Counted from the stretch's first letter, positions 7,621 to 16,927 are shown. The stretch is DNA of 64,000 nt from Mucilaginibacter gracilis (GCF_003633615.1 NZ_RBKU01000001.1:4774001-4838000), one strand, 5' to 3'. Numbers and translations are program-made. The notes: generated by a model from the letters alone, not told the origin.

Positions 7621-10101
7621 CTATTCTTCAGTCGTGGTTTTATGGCTGTTACTGCCAAAGGGAAAAATCAGTTTGAAGCTGATATTCCGGCCCATGTTGT
7701 AAATGCCCTGGTTTTGTTGCGTTACCGTAGCCGGTGTGCCGTTATAAGCCAGGAAGTATTGCGCCAGGTTGAGGTGGTCAGCGTAGGCCACATTGGTCAG
7801 GTTGGTGCAATTCACATAAACCGAGCAAATGGTTCTCCCGGTTTTAGGGTTAACCAAATTGGTGCCGACGCCTGCATTAAAAATGGTGTACTGCGCAGAA
7901 GGCAGTTCGGTATAAAATGCGCTGTATACATTGTTCTGCGCCCAGTCATGCTGTAAGCCAAATTTGACATAAGTGCCTTTAAAAATTGAATTATGCCCGT
8001 CATTAAACCTGAATTTAACTTCTGAGTTTAAATGCGGTGCCGGGATATAAGGCAGATGCCTGGTTGAATCTGTCTCGTTGGGAATATGAGAATAAATATA
8101 AGTGAAACCATTATCGATTTCCAGCCATTTAGTGGCTGCCGGATGGATATTCAGGAAGCCGGAAACGCCGGTGATGATCGCCGTATTGGTCGAAAGATAC
8201 TGATAGATCGGGAACCCGCCGGAGAGTGAATCGGTGCGGTTGGCGAATATGAAATTGTTAATATGGTTATAAAAACCGTCCGCTTCCACGCTTACATCTT
8301 TACCATCATAGCCATATACCAGATCTACCTGGTAGCCCTGTTCGGCTTTTAAATTGCGATTACCCAGTTGCACCAGGTTGGAGCCGATATTCAACCCGTT
8401 ACTGGTCAGCTCATTGATCGCCGGGGCGCGGTAACTCTTCGAAACATTCAGTTTTACATAGTTATTGCCGGGCAGTTGATAGGATGCGCCAATACTGCCC
8501 GATAGGCCATTATACTTATTATTAAAACTGCTGAATTGCACCGTAGAACCCGAGGTCCCTACAGGAACTATCCGGCCGTCAATGTTCAACGACATAGGGT
8601 CGCCTGTAAAATTGGTGTGGTCAAAGCGCAAGCCGCCACTTAGCGTCAGATCTTTAAAGTTCTTTTCTACGATGGCATAGCCGCCGATCTCAAAATTGGT
8701 ATAATTGGGTATTTCATAATCAGGTACATAAGGCAATGGAGGGGCATCGCCGTTATGATGGAACTCATACATGCCGTTAACACCTGTCGTTAGCTTTAAG
8801 CCGGATTTATCATCTGCGATCTGGTATTTCAGGTTGAAAGGGATATCACCCAATATTAAGTTACCTGCGCCAACGGTGCCTGTATCAATATCATGGTGTA
8901 CGCTGCGCGCAAAGCCAATATCCAATCCAATTTTGCCTTTGCCCACGTTAACACTGTTCTGCCACCAGGCCTGGTATTCGCCCAAACTTTTATCGCTGGC
9001 AATGTTGGCGTTGTAAGACAAAAAATCAGACCGTGTAGGATAGATCTTCCCGTTCTGCGGAAAATCAAACATAAAGCGGCCTGTACTGTCGCGGTTCCCA
9101 TCGGGCAGTTCTATCCTGCGGTGCAGGGCGCTTAAGGTAAGGCGCGAATAACCCCATGAGCGGTTAACGCCAAGCACCAACCGCCCGTTTACCTGGTTCC
9201 AGGCGGTACCCCATACATAGCCATCTTTGGGATTAGAATAACTGTGCGCTGCTTCGCCGCTCGCCTGCAGCCCCCATACGAAACCATTATGGTTGCCAGC
9301 GATGTTTAAGGAAGTTCCCAGGTACCCATTATTGGTATGGTATTCTGTGAGCACACTGCCCACAACCGTTCCGTTTTGCGGCAGCGGGGCCGATTTGAAA
9401 CTGATCACGCCGGCCTCTGCACTGGCACCATATTGCAGGGAAGCCGGCCCCCTGATCACTTCGGCACTGTGTACCGCGTAAGGATCGATCAATATGCCAT
9501 GATCATCGCCCCATTGAAAATCCTCCTGCGGCAAACCATCCATCAGGGTCAATACGCGGTCAAAACCCAAACCGTTGATCTGGGGCTTGGTGGTACCTGA
9601 GCCTTCTGTCGTCGCGTTAACACCCGGTTGTGAGGAAACTAAGTCAATAGCCGTATTGGCCACACCTTCCCGGATCATTTTATTGGTGACTACCGTAATG
9701 GGGATCGTGGCGCGTTTGCGGGTAGTGGTATTACCCAAAGCTGTTACCACCACATCCGAAAGTTCGTAATTGGATGTGGATAGTTTAAAATCCACCGAGT
9801 AGGTATTACCCAGGTCTACCACTTTGGTTTCACTGGCATAACCGATAGCGCTTACCTGGATCAGGTATTCGCCCTTCGGCAGCCGTTTCAGCAAATAGTT
9901 GCCGTTTGCGTCTGTGCTGGTTGCAATTTTTAAATCGGGAATGGTAATGGTTACACCGGCTATCGGGTTGCCGGTACTTTTATCAGTGATTTTACCGGTG
10001 ATTTTGCCATCGCCGGTTGTTATTTTTCCGAAAGCCGTTTGGCCAACAGAGATAATTAATAGTATAAAAAGAAAATTAAAAAATCGTAATGGAGTTTTCA
10101 T
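7621..10101 (-). CDS. TonB-dependent receptor, probable metal-complex uptake
   Basis: An 826-residue receptor: signal peptide 1-25 (ending AFGK), CarboxypepD_reg-like domain 30-115, plug 125-240, barrel to the C-terminus. The plug segment PQEDFQWGDDHGILIDPY and EVIRGPASLQYG resembles the class of receptors used for copper, zinc or haem (OprC/ZnuD-like) more than that of SusC or siderophore receptors; this is a judgement from memory of the family, not a search. The C-terminus carries a polar tail (SNSHKTTTEE) after the last aromatic strand, which is atypical for a barrel end. The small Cys-motif gene at 10251-10637 lies just upstream on the same strand. Confidence 0.88.
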   Translation of the reverse strand: MKTPLRFFNFLFILLIISVGQTAFGKITTGDGKITGKITDKSTGNPIAGVTITIPDLKIATSTDANGNYLLKRLPKGEYLIQVSAIGYASETKVVDLGNTYSVDFKLSTSNYELSDVVVTALGNTTTRKRATIPITVVTNKMIREGVANTAIDLVSSQPGVNATTEGSGTTKPQINGLGFDRVLTLMDGLPQEDFQWGDDHGILIDPYAVHSAEVIRGPASLQYGASAEAGVISFKSAPLPQNGTVVGSVLTEYHTNNGYLGTSLNIAGNHNGFVWGLQASGEAAHSYSNPKDGYVWGTAWNQVNGRLVLGVNRSWGYSRLTLSALHRRIELPDGNRDSTGRFMFDFPQNGKIYPTRSDFLSYNANIASDKSLGEYQAWWQNSVNVGKGKIGLDIGFARSVHHDIDTGTVGAGNLILGDIPFNLKYQIADDKSGLKLTTGVNGMYEFHHNGDAPPLPYVPDYEIPNYTNFEIGGYAIVEKNFKDLTLSGGLRFDHTNFTGDPMSLNIDGRIVPVGTSGSTVQFSSFNNKYNGLSGSIGASYQLPGNNYVKLNVSKSYRAPAINELTSNGLNIGSNLVQLGNRNLKAEQGYQVDLVYGYDGKDVSVEADGFYNHINNFIFANRTDSLSGGFPIYQYLSTNTAIITGVSGFLNIHPAATKWLEIDNGFTYIYSHIPNETDSTRHLPYIPAPHLNSEVKFRFNDGHNSIFKGTYVKFGLQHDWAQNNVYSAFYTELPSAQYTIFNAGVGTNLVNPKTGRTICSVYVNCTNLTNVAYADHLNLAQYFLAYNGTPATVTQQNQGIYNMGRNISFKLIFPFGSNSHKTTTEE

Positions 10102-10250
10102 ATCATTTTTCTGAAAGAATGGGCGACACCCGGAAATGCATACGGGCGGCGCTTTCTTATTTAAATTCTAAATAAAAAGAGTGATCAACTGATGACGTTG
10201 TCACAGCTGAACAGGTTATTGCAGGAATTGTGGGGAGAAGCGTATATAGC

Positions 10251-10637
10251 TTAGACTAAAGACTTGGGCGGTCTGAAGATAGCATCTAAATACTGGCTGG
10301 TATATAGATAATTAAATTTGGTAAGGCAAATTTTATGCTTTTCTAGTAAAGAAGGTTCTAAAAACTTAACACGATAAGCTTCCTGGAAAAAACTGACTGT
10401 GATACGAAGCGAGTTACTCCGGCCGGCCTGTTTCTTTTGATGCTCTTCAGCCTGCCTGATCTTTCGCATGAAATAACATTTACCGTTGCAGTGCAGGCCG
10501 GGATTAAAACGGTTAACGCAAAGGTTTGCCGCTATATAATCCTTATTGAGTTTGAATCCCGCATAAATGAACAAAGTGGAAAAGCTCCCGGTGAAAACCG
10601 CGAGCATCAGGAGCCAGCCTATGATTCGTTTATACAT
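10251..10637 (-). CDS. Small membrane protein with NLC-CNGKC motif (paralogue 2)
   Basis: A 128-residue relative of the 6997-7383 product: N-terminal membrane helix, YAGFKLNKDYI, then NLC and LHCNGKCYFMRK, a Lys/Glu/Gln-rich linker, and the C-terminal IFRPPK motif. It precedes the TonB receptor at 7621-10101 by about 150 bp on the same strand and follows the cytochrome unit. Its repeated position at the head of a receptor gene suggests an envelope partner of the receptor or a small regulator of it. No known family is recognised. Confidence 0.75.
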   Translation of the reverse strand: MYKRIIGWLLMLAVFTGSFSTLFIYAGFKLNKDYIAANLCVNRFNPGLHCNGKCYFMRKIRQAEEHQKKQAGRSNSLRITVSFFQEAYRVKFLEPSLLEKHKICLTKFNYLYTSQYLDAIFRPPKSLV

Positions 10638-10768
10638 GCTGCCCGCAAAGGTAGTAAGTATTTGGATTTATTGAGAAATCCAAATACCTACATTTGCCGT
10701 TTTTGTCCACCATGGACGAGGGTCAACAAAAACGGCAGCCCTGTTTCGCCAGATTTGAAAATGGGAGA

Positions 10769-10933
10769 TCAATAAAGACCCTTAATAAATTGGTGCCCTT
10801 CATCCGTAGGATGCGGTTTTGCCACAACTTCCTGATCCTTCCGGACGGTAATGATCAGCATATAAACATCGACGATCATTTTGATCAGGATGGCCAGCAG
10901 GCCGATAACAACGGCAGTTAAAAAGAAAATCAT
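10769..10933 (-). CDS. 54-residue single-span membrane peptide, cytochrome-associated
   Basis: A short frame starting at ATG 10933 and ending with TGA at 10769, 12 bp downstream of the cytochrome c membrane subunit gene on the same strand. The peptide has a hydrophobic helix at residues 2-17 (FFLTAVVIGLLAILIK), a second hydrophobic run at 20-30, and a polar C-terminal tail rich in His, Lys and Asp. The position after the two oxidase-like genes is where accessory small subunits of cytochrome bd (CydX-like) or cbb3 oxidases occur, so an assembly or stability subunit is a reasonable inference. No sequence similarity to CydX is claimed. Confidence 0.6.
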   Translation of the reverse strand: MIFFLTAVVIGLLAILIKMIVDVYMLIITVRKDQEVVAKPHPTDEGHQFIKGLY

Positions 10934-10945
10934 ATTCGTTTTTGT

Positions 10946-12283
10946 TTATTTGATGGATAAAATATATTTAGCCAGTTCCTCACGGTCTGCATCAGTTAAT
11001 TGCGTCAGGGTCGGCATTTGCGGAAAGTCTGGCCGCTTCTTTCCAGGCTTCCTGATCCATGCTTCCAGCCCTTTATTATTGCCTTTGTAAATGGAAACCA
11101 TCTCGGTCATCGGCGGGCCCACCAGTTTTTCATCCCTACGGTGACAACCGGCGCAGTTAGCCTGGAATAAAGCAGCCCCTCTTGCCACATTACCTAAAGC
11201 AGGGTCAAGTTCAAGTTGCGGCTGTTCTGCTACAGGATGTTCGGCGGCTTCCTTACTTAGTTTTTCAAATTCGGCTGTGCGTGCGGCCATGAGCGCCTGG
11301 TGTTTACTTAACGCATGGTTGCGGTACATTTGGCGGCTGCTGCCATAAAACAGCATATAAACCAGCATCAGACCAGCGATCCGCCTGAAATACAGATCGA
11401 TCTTTTCAGGTGCCCCGGTCAGCGACAGGTAAGTATAATAGAGTGCCGCCGCCAGTAACATTCCCGCACCCGCCATTACCGCGATCACATCATAGCTGAT
11501 GCCTTTAGACGGCAGACTGAATAATACGATAACGCCAAAGAAAATCTGCAGGGCTAAGCCAAGCAAGGCAATGGAATAACCGGTCTTTTTGAGCGCTGTG
11601 CGGCTAAAATCGCCTTCATAAATTTCCTCAACAGGATAATTCTTCCTGCCGTTATACCAAACGATAAAAATACCGGTAATAGCGATACAAGAGCCCAGAA
11701 ATTCCAGGTAACGGGGAATCACATTAGGAAGCAGCAGGGCGCTCAAAAAGCCATGAATGGTACCCCATTTTTCAGGAAACATCATCAGGTTGACATTGAC
11801 CAGGAAGATGAGCGGGATAAACAGGAAAATACCAACGGAAAGGGCCATGATTGCAATGTGGATGCGCTTGCTATCTTTAAAGGTGTACCAGGTATATTTG
11901 TGCAGGTAGGTAAGCAAAAAAGCAATGGTAACCAGCGGGATGATCATGATCCAGGCAAATCCGGTCAATGCATTGGCGGCATAAAAGTACATGGTGTATA
12001 AGGTTCCGATACTGAGCAGCGGGGCGATGCCCAGCACCACCGCGATACTCTTATTGACCGTAATGGTTTTGGCAATTTCATTGGCGAAGGTGTCAAAGCG
12101 TTTTTCTTTCAGGCCCTTGATCTCAGCCCACAGTGTAACGATACTGCCACCTACCATCAGGCTGATAAAAATAATGTGCAATAAAAAGGAAAGTACCAGT
12201 AAAACAACCAGTGCCCATTCAGGTAAAGGCAGCGGTAAGGGAATGTCTTTGGGTACGGGGGTATGGATCTGTAGTAGGGTCAT
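10946..12283 (-). CDS. Multi-span membrane cytochrome with C-terminal haem c domain
   Basis: A 445-residue protein with about eight hydrophobic helices between residues 22 and 330 and a C-terminal class I cytochrome c domain. The haem motif C377-A-G-C380-H381 is followed by LVGPP and a likely axial Met in the FPQMP segment near residue 423. It directly follows the 12286-13773 gene (2-bp gap). Both proteins have bd-oxidase-like membrane cores and haem c tails, so they probably form one complex that takes electrons through c-type haem rather than directly from quinol. Divergent cytochrome bd families carrying C-terminal c-type haem (the OR-C type described in bd-family phylogenies) are the nearest known model. 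The electron acceptor, O2 or another, is not determined. Confidence 0.75.
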   Translation of the reverse strand: MTLLQIHTPVPKDIPLPLPLPEWALVVLLVLSFLLHIIFISLMVGGSIVTLWAEIKGLKEKRFDTFANEIAKTITVNKSIAVVLGIAPLLSIGTLYTMYFYAANALTGFAWIMIIPLVTIAFLLTYLHKYTWYTFKDSKRIHIAIMALSVGIFLFIPLIFLVNVNLMMFPEKWGTIHGFLSALLLPNVIPRYLEFLGSCIAITGIFIVWYNGRKNYPVEEIYEGDFSRTALKKTGYSIALLGLALQIFFGVIVLFSLPSKGISYDVIAVMAGAGMLLAAALYYTYLSLTGAPEKIDLYFRRIAGLMLVYMLFYGSSRQMYRNHALSKHQALMAARTAEFEKLSKEAAEHPVAEQPQLELDPALGNVARGAALFQANCAGCHRRDEKLVGPPMTEMVSIYKGNNKGLEAWIRKPGKKRPDFPQMPTLTQLTDADREELAKYILSIK

Positions 12284-12285
12284 AT

Positions 12286-13773
12286 TTAGTTGTTGGACAT
12301 TTGTTTGCTTTGTTGCTGCTGCGCTTGTTTCTTTTCGGCGGATGCCGCCACGTGTTCATCGTCCCACAGCGGGTTGATGCTTACGCCTTCCGTTTGCGCC
12401 CCTTCCAGGTGGTCACCGGTTTGCTGGAGGTGCTTGATGTAAGCAACGAGGGCCTTCAGTTCCTTTTGATTACCCGGATAAGGCGGCATAAAGGTTCGCC
12501 CGTTGTGCATATTGGGGATATAGCTTTCCATGGATTTGTCTTCCAGCGGCTTGCCTTTGCCGTAAATATTTTCAAACACATTGACGATAGAATTGATCCC
12601 GTTGGTGGTATGACAACGGCTGCAGGTGTTAATGAATACCATTTTACCAGCCTCCAGTTTATTCTCTTCGGTAACCTCGGTAACGCTGGTATAAGTTGCG
12701 TATTTCAGGATGCCATCCCGTTTATAGAGCGGGTAATCCTGTTTCCGTAACAGGTTGGAATACATGTAACCACCGATCACGTAGGGCTTGCGGATGAACT
12801 CCCGTACGCGCTCAAATATGCCCAAGAAACCGAATACCAGCAGGCATGGAATAATAACATATTTAAAACCGATACGCTGCGGTTTCCAGACGGCGAAGGC
12901 AGCCAGAACAACAGACAGCGAGGCGGTACCGATAATGAAATATTTGAGGATATCGTAATAGCTTTGAAATTCCAGGGTGCCGACCGCCGTACTCAGGTTA
13001 TCTTTCATAGCCGCCGGCATTACGTTCCAGTAGAAAACGGCACCAGCCACAACCAGCGGTGTCCATGCCAGTATCCATTGCCCGGCGTACCTGACGGCTC
13101 TCTGGCGCAATTCCGGCTCGTTCCGGGAAAAAATAGTCGTGAGCGTCATGCCGAAAACACCGCCCAAAAGCATGGCCGTAGGTGTTCTGAACATCAGTTG
13201 CGGGATATAGATCGGGTTGGAAAAACCGTTCAGTAAGGAATGGTTGCTGTTCCAGTTCCCCGGATCCATCATAAAACCCAGGATAGACACGATGATTGCC
13301 ATCGTGATCCAGGAAAATACAGAAAGGAACCAGCCGAAGCGGATATGCCTGATCTTGGATTTAAAGGATTTATTGGCGGATTTCCAGGTCAGAAAATAAA
13401 TCAGAATCAAAATCACCTCGGTGCAGAAAACCAGCCATTCTACAAACCATGCCCAGTAAAACACCCGGATCAGACTTCCGATGGATGCCGGGCTCACCAG
13501 CACGACGGAGAACCAGATGCCTACACCAGTCATGGCACCAAGTGTGGTGGTGATAATAAAGGCCACCTTCATCTTTTTGTAAATGAGGTGATCCCATTCG
13601 GGGTCTGTGACCCGGTCTTTGGGCGCATTGGCTACGCCCTTTTGTTCCAGCCAGGTAATGTAGGGAATGAAACCGACCGCCAGGCCATGATTGATGCACA
13701 CATGCAAAATAGCAATGGCGGCGATCAGGAACCGGTCGTTCAGCCAGTCCAAATGAAACATCGGGAAATCCAT
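12286..13773 (-). CDS. Cytochrome bd-like subunit I with C-terminal haem c domain
   Basis: A 495-residue membrane protein. The N-terminal core (residues 10-335) has eight to nine hydrophobic helices and features of CydA: a His in the first helix (LHVCINHGLAVGF), a GAMTGVGIWF helix, and a WFVEWLVFCTEVILI helix with a Glu in the position expected for a haem-linked residue. Residues 365-455 are a cytochrome c domain with C384-S-R-C387-H388. A charged tail rich in Gln and Lys follows. The gene is the first of a three-gene set with 10946-12283 and 10769-10933. The haem c tail and the absence of an obvious Q-loop suggest it is not a standard quinol oxidase. I call it bd-like, not CydA. Confidence 0.75.
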   Translation of the reverse strand: MDFPMFHLDWLNDRFLIAAIAILHVCINHGLAVGFIPYITWLEQKGVANAPKDRVTDPEWDHLIYKKMKVAFIITTTLGAMTGVGIWFSVVLVSPASIGSLIRVFYWAWFVEWLVFCTEVILILIYFLTWKSANKSFKSKIRHIRFGWFLSVFSWITMAIIVSILGFMMDPGNWNSNHSLLNGFSNPIYIPQLMFRTPTAMLLGGVFGMTLTTIFSRNEPELRQRAVRYAGQWILAWTPLVVAGAVFYWNVMPAAMKDNLSTAVGTLEFQSYYDILKYFIIGTASLSVVLAAFAVWKPQRIGFKYVIIPCLLVFGFLGIFERVREFIRKPYVIGGYMYSNLLRKQDYPLYKRDGILKYATYTSVTEVTEENKLEAGKMVFINTCSRCHTTNGINSIVNVFENIYGKGKPLEDKSMESYIPNMHNGRTFMPPYPGNQKELKALVAYIKHLQQTGDHLEGAQTEGVSINPLWDDEHVAASAEKKQAQQQQSKQMSNN

Positions 13774-14010
13774 ATCAGCAAAATATCTTAAGCTGCAAAG
13801 GTCAGCATGGCCGGGAATTTCCGTAAGAATTAAACAGGCCGGGAATTTAGTTTTTCATGCTGTGAAGGGTTGTTTTTCCTGCCAATATTTTAAAAAATAC
13901 ACTTTTGGATTTAGCTTTTTATTCCTATCGTTTAAAAATTCAACTATTTGATTAATAATCAAAACAATTAACTGATTTTCAGGATATAAAATCAATATGG
14001 CAGGCTTGCC

Positions 14011-14041
14011 CATCCGGGAATTAAGGGAAATTTCCCGGATG
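14011..14041. promoter_or_regulatory. 10-bp perfect inverted repeat in the divergent intergenic region
   Basis: CATCCGGGAA at 14011-14020 is mirrored by its complement at 14032-14041 with an 11-nt spacer. It lies between the start of the cytochrome gene at 13773 (minus) and the small plus-strand gene at 14084. It could be an operator or a leader hairpin. Its presence makes a translation start upstream of 14011 for the small plus-strand gene unlikely. Confidence 0.45.
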
Positions 14042-14083
14042 GTGACCCGCTTAATTTTTTCGTTCCATTTTAAATATTTTGTT

Positions 14084-14257
14084 ATGAATGAGCTTATTCA
14101 AACCTTTATCGCTTTTGACATTACAGATCAAATCGCTTCCGTTTTCATCACACTTTCATCGGTATTTCTTATAGCATTCGTGTTTCGGATGTTTAGAAAA
14201 GGAACGATCCGGTATGTCTTTGGCCAAGCTCCTTTGTCTTCTCCCCGGAAAGCCTGA
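14084..14257 (+). CDS. Small hypothetical membrane protein
   Basis: A 57-residue frame starting MNELIQTFIAFD, with one membrane helix around residues 18-34 (ASVFITLSSVFLIAFVF) and a basic tail. An in-frame ATG at 13997 would extend it through the inverted repeat at 14011-14041, so the later start is preferred. It is the only plus-strand gene in the first 32 kb, sits divergent from the cytochrome unit and converges on the AraC gene with an 8-bp gap. Function is unknown. Confidence 0.4.
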   Translation: MNELIQTFIAFDITDQIASVFITLSSVFLIAFVFRMFRKGTIRYVFGQAPLSSPRKA

Positions 14258-14265
14258 ACCCCCGA

Positions 14266-15129
14266 TTAATTATCTCCTTTCCGGAATTGTTCCGGTGTTA
14301 AACCGGTATTCTTTTTAAAAAAGGTAACAAAATAGGAGCTGCTCTCAAAACCCAGCTGATCAGCAATCTCGCTGACGGCATGGTACGTGTAGTGCAACAG
14401 GCGTTCCGCTTCGATCACGATCCTTTTACGGATCAGGTCACCTGCCGTCTGGCCGGTTTCTTCTTTACATATCTTATTCAGGTAATTCGCGCTGATATGC
14501 AGCAGGTCTGCATAGGCAGAGGGCAGCTTATGTGTTGCAAAATGTTTGTCAATCAAGGCTTCAAAAAGCTGCAGCTTTTGATACTTATAATTTTTGGTTT
14601 TGATAAACCCGACCGGATTATAGAACCGTTCCAGCTCGAATAGAATAATATTAACATAGGAACGCAATACCTTGAGGCCTTCCTTGCGCTGAAGGCGGTA
14701 CTCTTCATCCAACAGGCGCAGCAGTACGCCAAGGCGTTCTTGTTGTAGGGAACTTAACCGCATAAAAGTGTGCGCATCGCGCTGTAAAAAAGAAAACTGA
14801 TACAACACATTGTTATTGTATCGCAAAGAAAAAAAGGCTTCGGTAAAACAAATGATCTTACCGCCGGCCTGCCGGTTAATATCTATACTGGTTACGCACT
14901 GGGGCCTGATGACAATGACTTTGGCCTTATCCAGGCGGATGCGCTGCTGATCGACGATCACTTCACCTTCGGCATTTTCCACATAGAGCAGCATATAAAA
15001 ATCATGCTTGTGAGGAAATTCCAGTTCGGGAAATTTTTCGAGTATGGCTGACAGCTCTCCGGCCCAAAAATGCCTGACATTAACACCGAACAGGTCCATA
15101 TGGCAAACAGCAAAATCGGTTGTCTGCAT
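14266..15129 (-). CDS. AraC family transcriptional regulator
   Basis: A 287-residue regulator. Residues 1-150 have the cupin-like sensor layout of AraC proteins (FPHKHDFYMLLYVENAEGE near 38-56 and the VIVDQQRIRL strand), and residues 185-285 the two helix-turn-helix motifs (AYADLLHISANYLNKICKEE and AVSEIADQLGFESSSYF, then FFKKNTGLTPEQFRK). It lies between the SCO operon and the cytochrome bd-like unit, and downstream of the small Cys-motif gene on the same strand. It is the only transcriptional regulator in the metal block apart from the mobile-element HTH genes and so is the prime candidate for its local control; the ligand is not visible. Confidence 0.9.
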   Translation of the reverse strand: MQTTDFAVCHMDLFGVNVRHFWAGELSAILEKFPELEFPHKHDFYMLLYVENAEGEVIVDQQRIRLDKAKVIVIRPQCVTSIDINRQAGGKIICFTEAFFSLRYNNNVLYQFSFLQRDAHTFMRLSSLQQERLGVLLRLLDEEYRLQRKEGLKVLRSYVNIILFELERFYNPVGFIKTKNYKYQKLQLFEALIDKHFATHKLPSAYADLLHISANYLNKICKEETGQTAGDLIRKRIVIEAERLLHYTYHAVSEIADQLGFESSSYFVTFFKKNTGLTPEQFRKGDN

Positions 15130-15173
15130 AAACTGTGGGATTAAAAATGTTCAGAAAGGAAATGAGTTTGCTT

Positions 15174-15566
15174 TCAGCAGGCTCGGGGCGGGTGGAATAC
15201 TCCGTAAGCGATACCGGCTATCAGGCAAGGCGTAATTTCGGGCAGATATAAAGTGAGCGGTGTCTTTATGCCGGGTTTTGCCCGCATATCATCAATAGCA
15301 CCGGGCATGAGTACCTGTAATTCTTTTTGTTTGGCGTTCGGCACGCTTTGTTCTTTTTTCTGGTCTTCCTTCAGCTCTTTATTCAGAAAGCAGCGACCGA
15401 GACAAACGGGTATCGAGGCAAAACGGTTAACGCATAAGTTCCGCGCGATATAATCACGTTGCAGGTAGAATGAACCCATAATCAATAAGGCGCTGTTACT
15501 ATATACCAGGAAGAGTCCCAGAAAGAGCAAAGTCAGCATTCTTTTGATAGGGTATAACGGTTTCAT
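15174..15566 (-). CDS. Small membrane protein with NLC-CLGRC motif (divergent paralogue 3)
   Basis: A 130-residue, most divergent member of the four-copy family. It keeps the N-terminal membrane helix, YLQRDYIARNLCVNR, the Cys pair in VCLGRCFLNKE, the charged linker and a C-terminal FHPPRAC, but the residues between the first and second Cys differ (no LHCNG). It closes the SCO/MbnH/MbnP operon, 17 bp downstream of the first SCO gene. Its presence in a copper-type operon is the best clue that the family handles a metal or haem in the envelope. Confidence 0.7.
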   Translation of the reverse strand: MKPLYPIKRMLTLLFLGLFLVYSNSALLIMGSFYLQRDYIARNLCVNRFASIPVCLGRCFLNKELKEDQKKEQSVPNAKQKELQVLMPGAIDDMRAKPGIKTPLTLYLPEITPCLIAGIAYGVFHPPRAC

Positions 15567-15583
15567 TTCAGATCGTATATACT

Positions 15584-16267
15584 TTATTTTTCAGTCATCA
15601 GGGTTTTGACATCGCGGAGCAGCTGGGCAACCTCTTCGTCGCTGGTGCCGTCATATACGCCGCGCATGTGGCCGTTCCGGTCAACAAGGAAAAGGCCGCC
15701 GCTGTGGACATAGCCACCATTTGCGCCATCGTCCTTACGGGCGGGCGAATAATAGCCCTTCTCTGCCAATGTATAGATGGCATCCTTGTTACCTGTCACA
15801 AAATGCCATCTTGATGCATTGACACCCAGTTTATCTGCATACCGGCTCAACACCTCGGGGGTATCGTATTTCGGATCAATGCTATAGGACAGAAACATCA
15901 GCCCGGGGGCGTTGGCATATTGATCATAAACTTTTTTAAGGTTACGGCTCATCACCGGGCAAATCGTCGGGCAGGAAGTGAAGAAAAAGTCGGCGATGTA
16001 GATATGGTCTTTATATGTTTGATTGCCGACAGGCCGGTTACTCTGATCGACAAAAGAAAAGGGCGGAATAACCGGGTAAATGGTATCTGTCTTCACACCC
16101 TTTGCTGTATTCACTTTTTTATACACCGGATCGCCCAGCAAAGGCAATTTATCAGGTTTTGCACCACCGCTCACCCATATGATAACGATCACGGCGATTA
16201 AAAGGAATGCCCCTGCTGCGATCAGCAGTTTCCTTTCGCTTTTCCTTTTGCTTTTTTTCGGTTTCAT
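15584..16267 (-). CDS. SCO1/SenC/PrrC family protein, membrane anchored
   Basis: A 227-residue protein with one N-terminal membrane helix (residues 13-33) and a periplasmic thioredoxin-like SCO domain. The copper-binding CxxxC motif is C99-P-T-I-C103 in FFFTSCPTICPVM and the third ligand is His188 in GGYVHSGG. SCO proteins bind Cu(I)/Cu(II) and metallate the CuA site of cytochrome oxidase or act as thiol reductases. It is the paralogue of the next gene upstream and is cotranscribed with it (17-bp gap). Two SCO genes next to di-haem enzymes and MbnP-like proteins point to copper delivery. Confidence 0.93.
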   Translation of the reverse strand: MKPKKSKRKSERKLLIAAGAFLLIAVIVIIWVSGGAKPDKLPLLGDPVYKKVNTAKGVKTDTIYPVIPPFSFVDQSNRPVGNQTYKDHIYIADFFFTSCPTICPVMSRNLKKVYDQYANAPGLMFLSYSIDPKYDTPEVLSRYADKLGVNASRWHFVTGNKDAIYTLAEKGYYSPARKDDGANGGYVHSGGLFLVDRNGHMRGVYDGTSDEEVAQLLRDVKTLMTEK

Positions 16268-16284
16268 AACTTTGTTTAATCAGC

Positions 16285-16923
16285 TTAGCGTGTGTAAGAT
16301 GCCAAAAGCAAATCCATATCTTCCATCAACCGGACAACCTGTTTTTCATCAGTTCCGTCATAAGCACCACGAATACGTTTCTCCTTGTCAACCAATACCA
16401 GATAGCCCTGATGCACATAACCGCCGTTTTGTCCGGCAGCTTCGGCAACGGATACAAGGTAGCTCTTTTCCGCCAAAGTGTAAATCGCTTCCTTACTACC
16501 ATGCACAAATTCCCATTGCGTGCCGGTAATTCCCAGTTTAACCGCATAGCTTTTTAATACATGCGGCACATCATACTTAAAATCGATACTATGGGATAAC
16601 AGCATCACCTCCCTGTTACCTTTATATTTATCGTAAACCTTCAGCAGGTTTCGGTGCATTACCGGGCAGATCGTCGGGCAGGAAGTAAAGAAAAAGTCAG
16701 CCACGTAGATCTTACCATCAAAAGTATGGTTATCGATCATAGTGCTGTCCTGATTCAGGAACCGGAAGGCCGGAATAGTCTGGTAGACCGTATCGGTAAT
16801 GACTTTACCACCAACGGTTTTTTGTATAAGATGCCGACTGCCTAAAATCGGAAGTTGCTTTTGCGAAGGACGGCAGGCTACCAAAACTAAAGCGGCGAGT
16901 AGGTAAGCATATTGTTTTTTCAT
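16285..16923 (-). CDS. SCO1/SenC family lipoprotein
   Basis: A 212-residue SCO protein carrying a lipoprotein signal (LVAC, Cys17) in place of the membrane helix of its neighbour. The copper ligands are C82-P-T-I-C86 in FFFTSCPTICPVM and His171 in GGYVHQG. The two SCO proteins share the whole domain layout and so arose by duplication, but differ in anchoring, which suggests different partner membranes or steps in a copper relay. The gene is 4 bp downstream of the 16928-17416 lipoprotein gene. Confidence 0.92.
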   Translation of the reverse strand: MKKQYAYLLAALVLVACRPSQKQLPILGSRHLIQKTVGGKVITDTVYQTIPAFRFLNQDSTMIDNHTFDGKIYVADFFFTSCPTICPVMHRNLLKVYDKYKGNREVMLLSHSIDFKYDVPHVLKSYAVKLGITGTQWEFVHGSKEAIYTLAEKSYLVSVAEAAGQNGGYVHQGYLVLVDKEKRIRGAYDGTDEKQVVRLMEDMDLLLASYTR

Positions 16924-16927
16924 TAGG

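Noticed and set aside
16080..16529. 149-codon plus-strand frame across the SCO genes
   Set aside because: It is antisense to two conserved SCO genes whose CxxxC and His ligands are intact; the product has low-complexity Ser/Pro/His composition.
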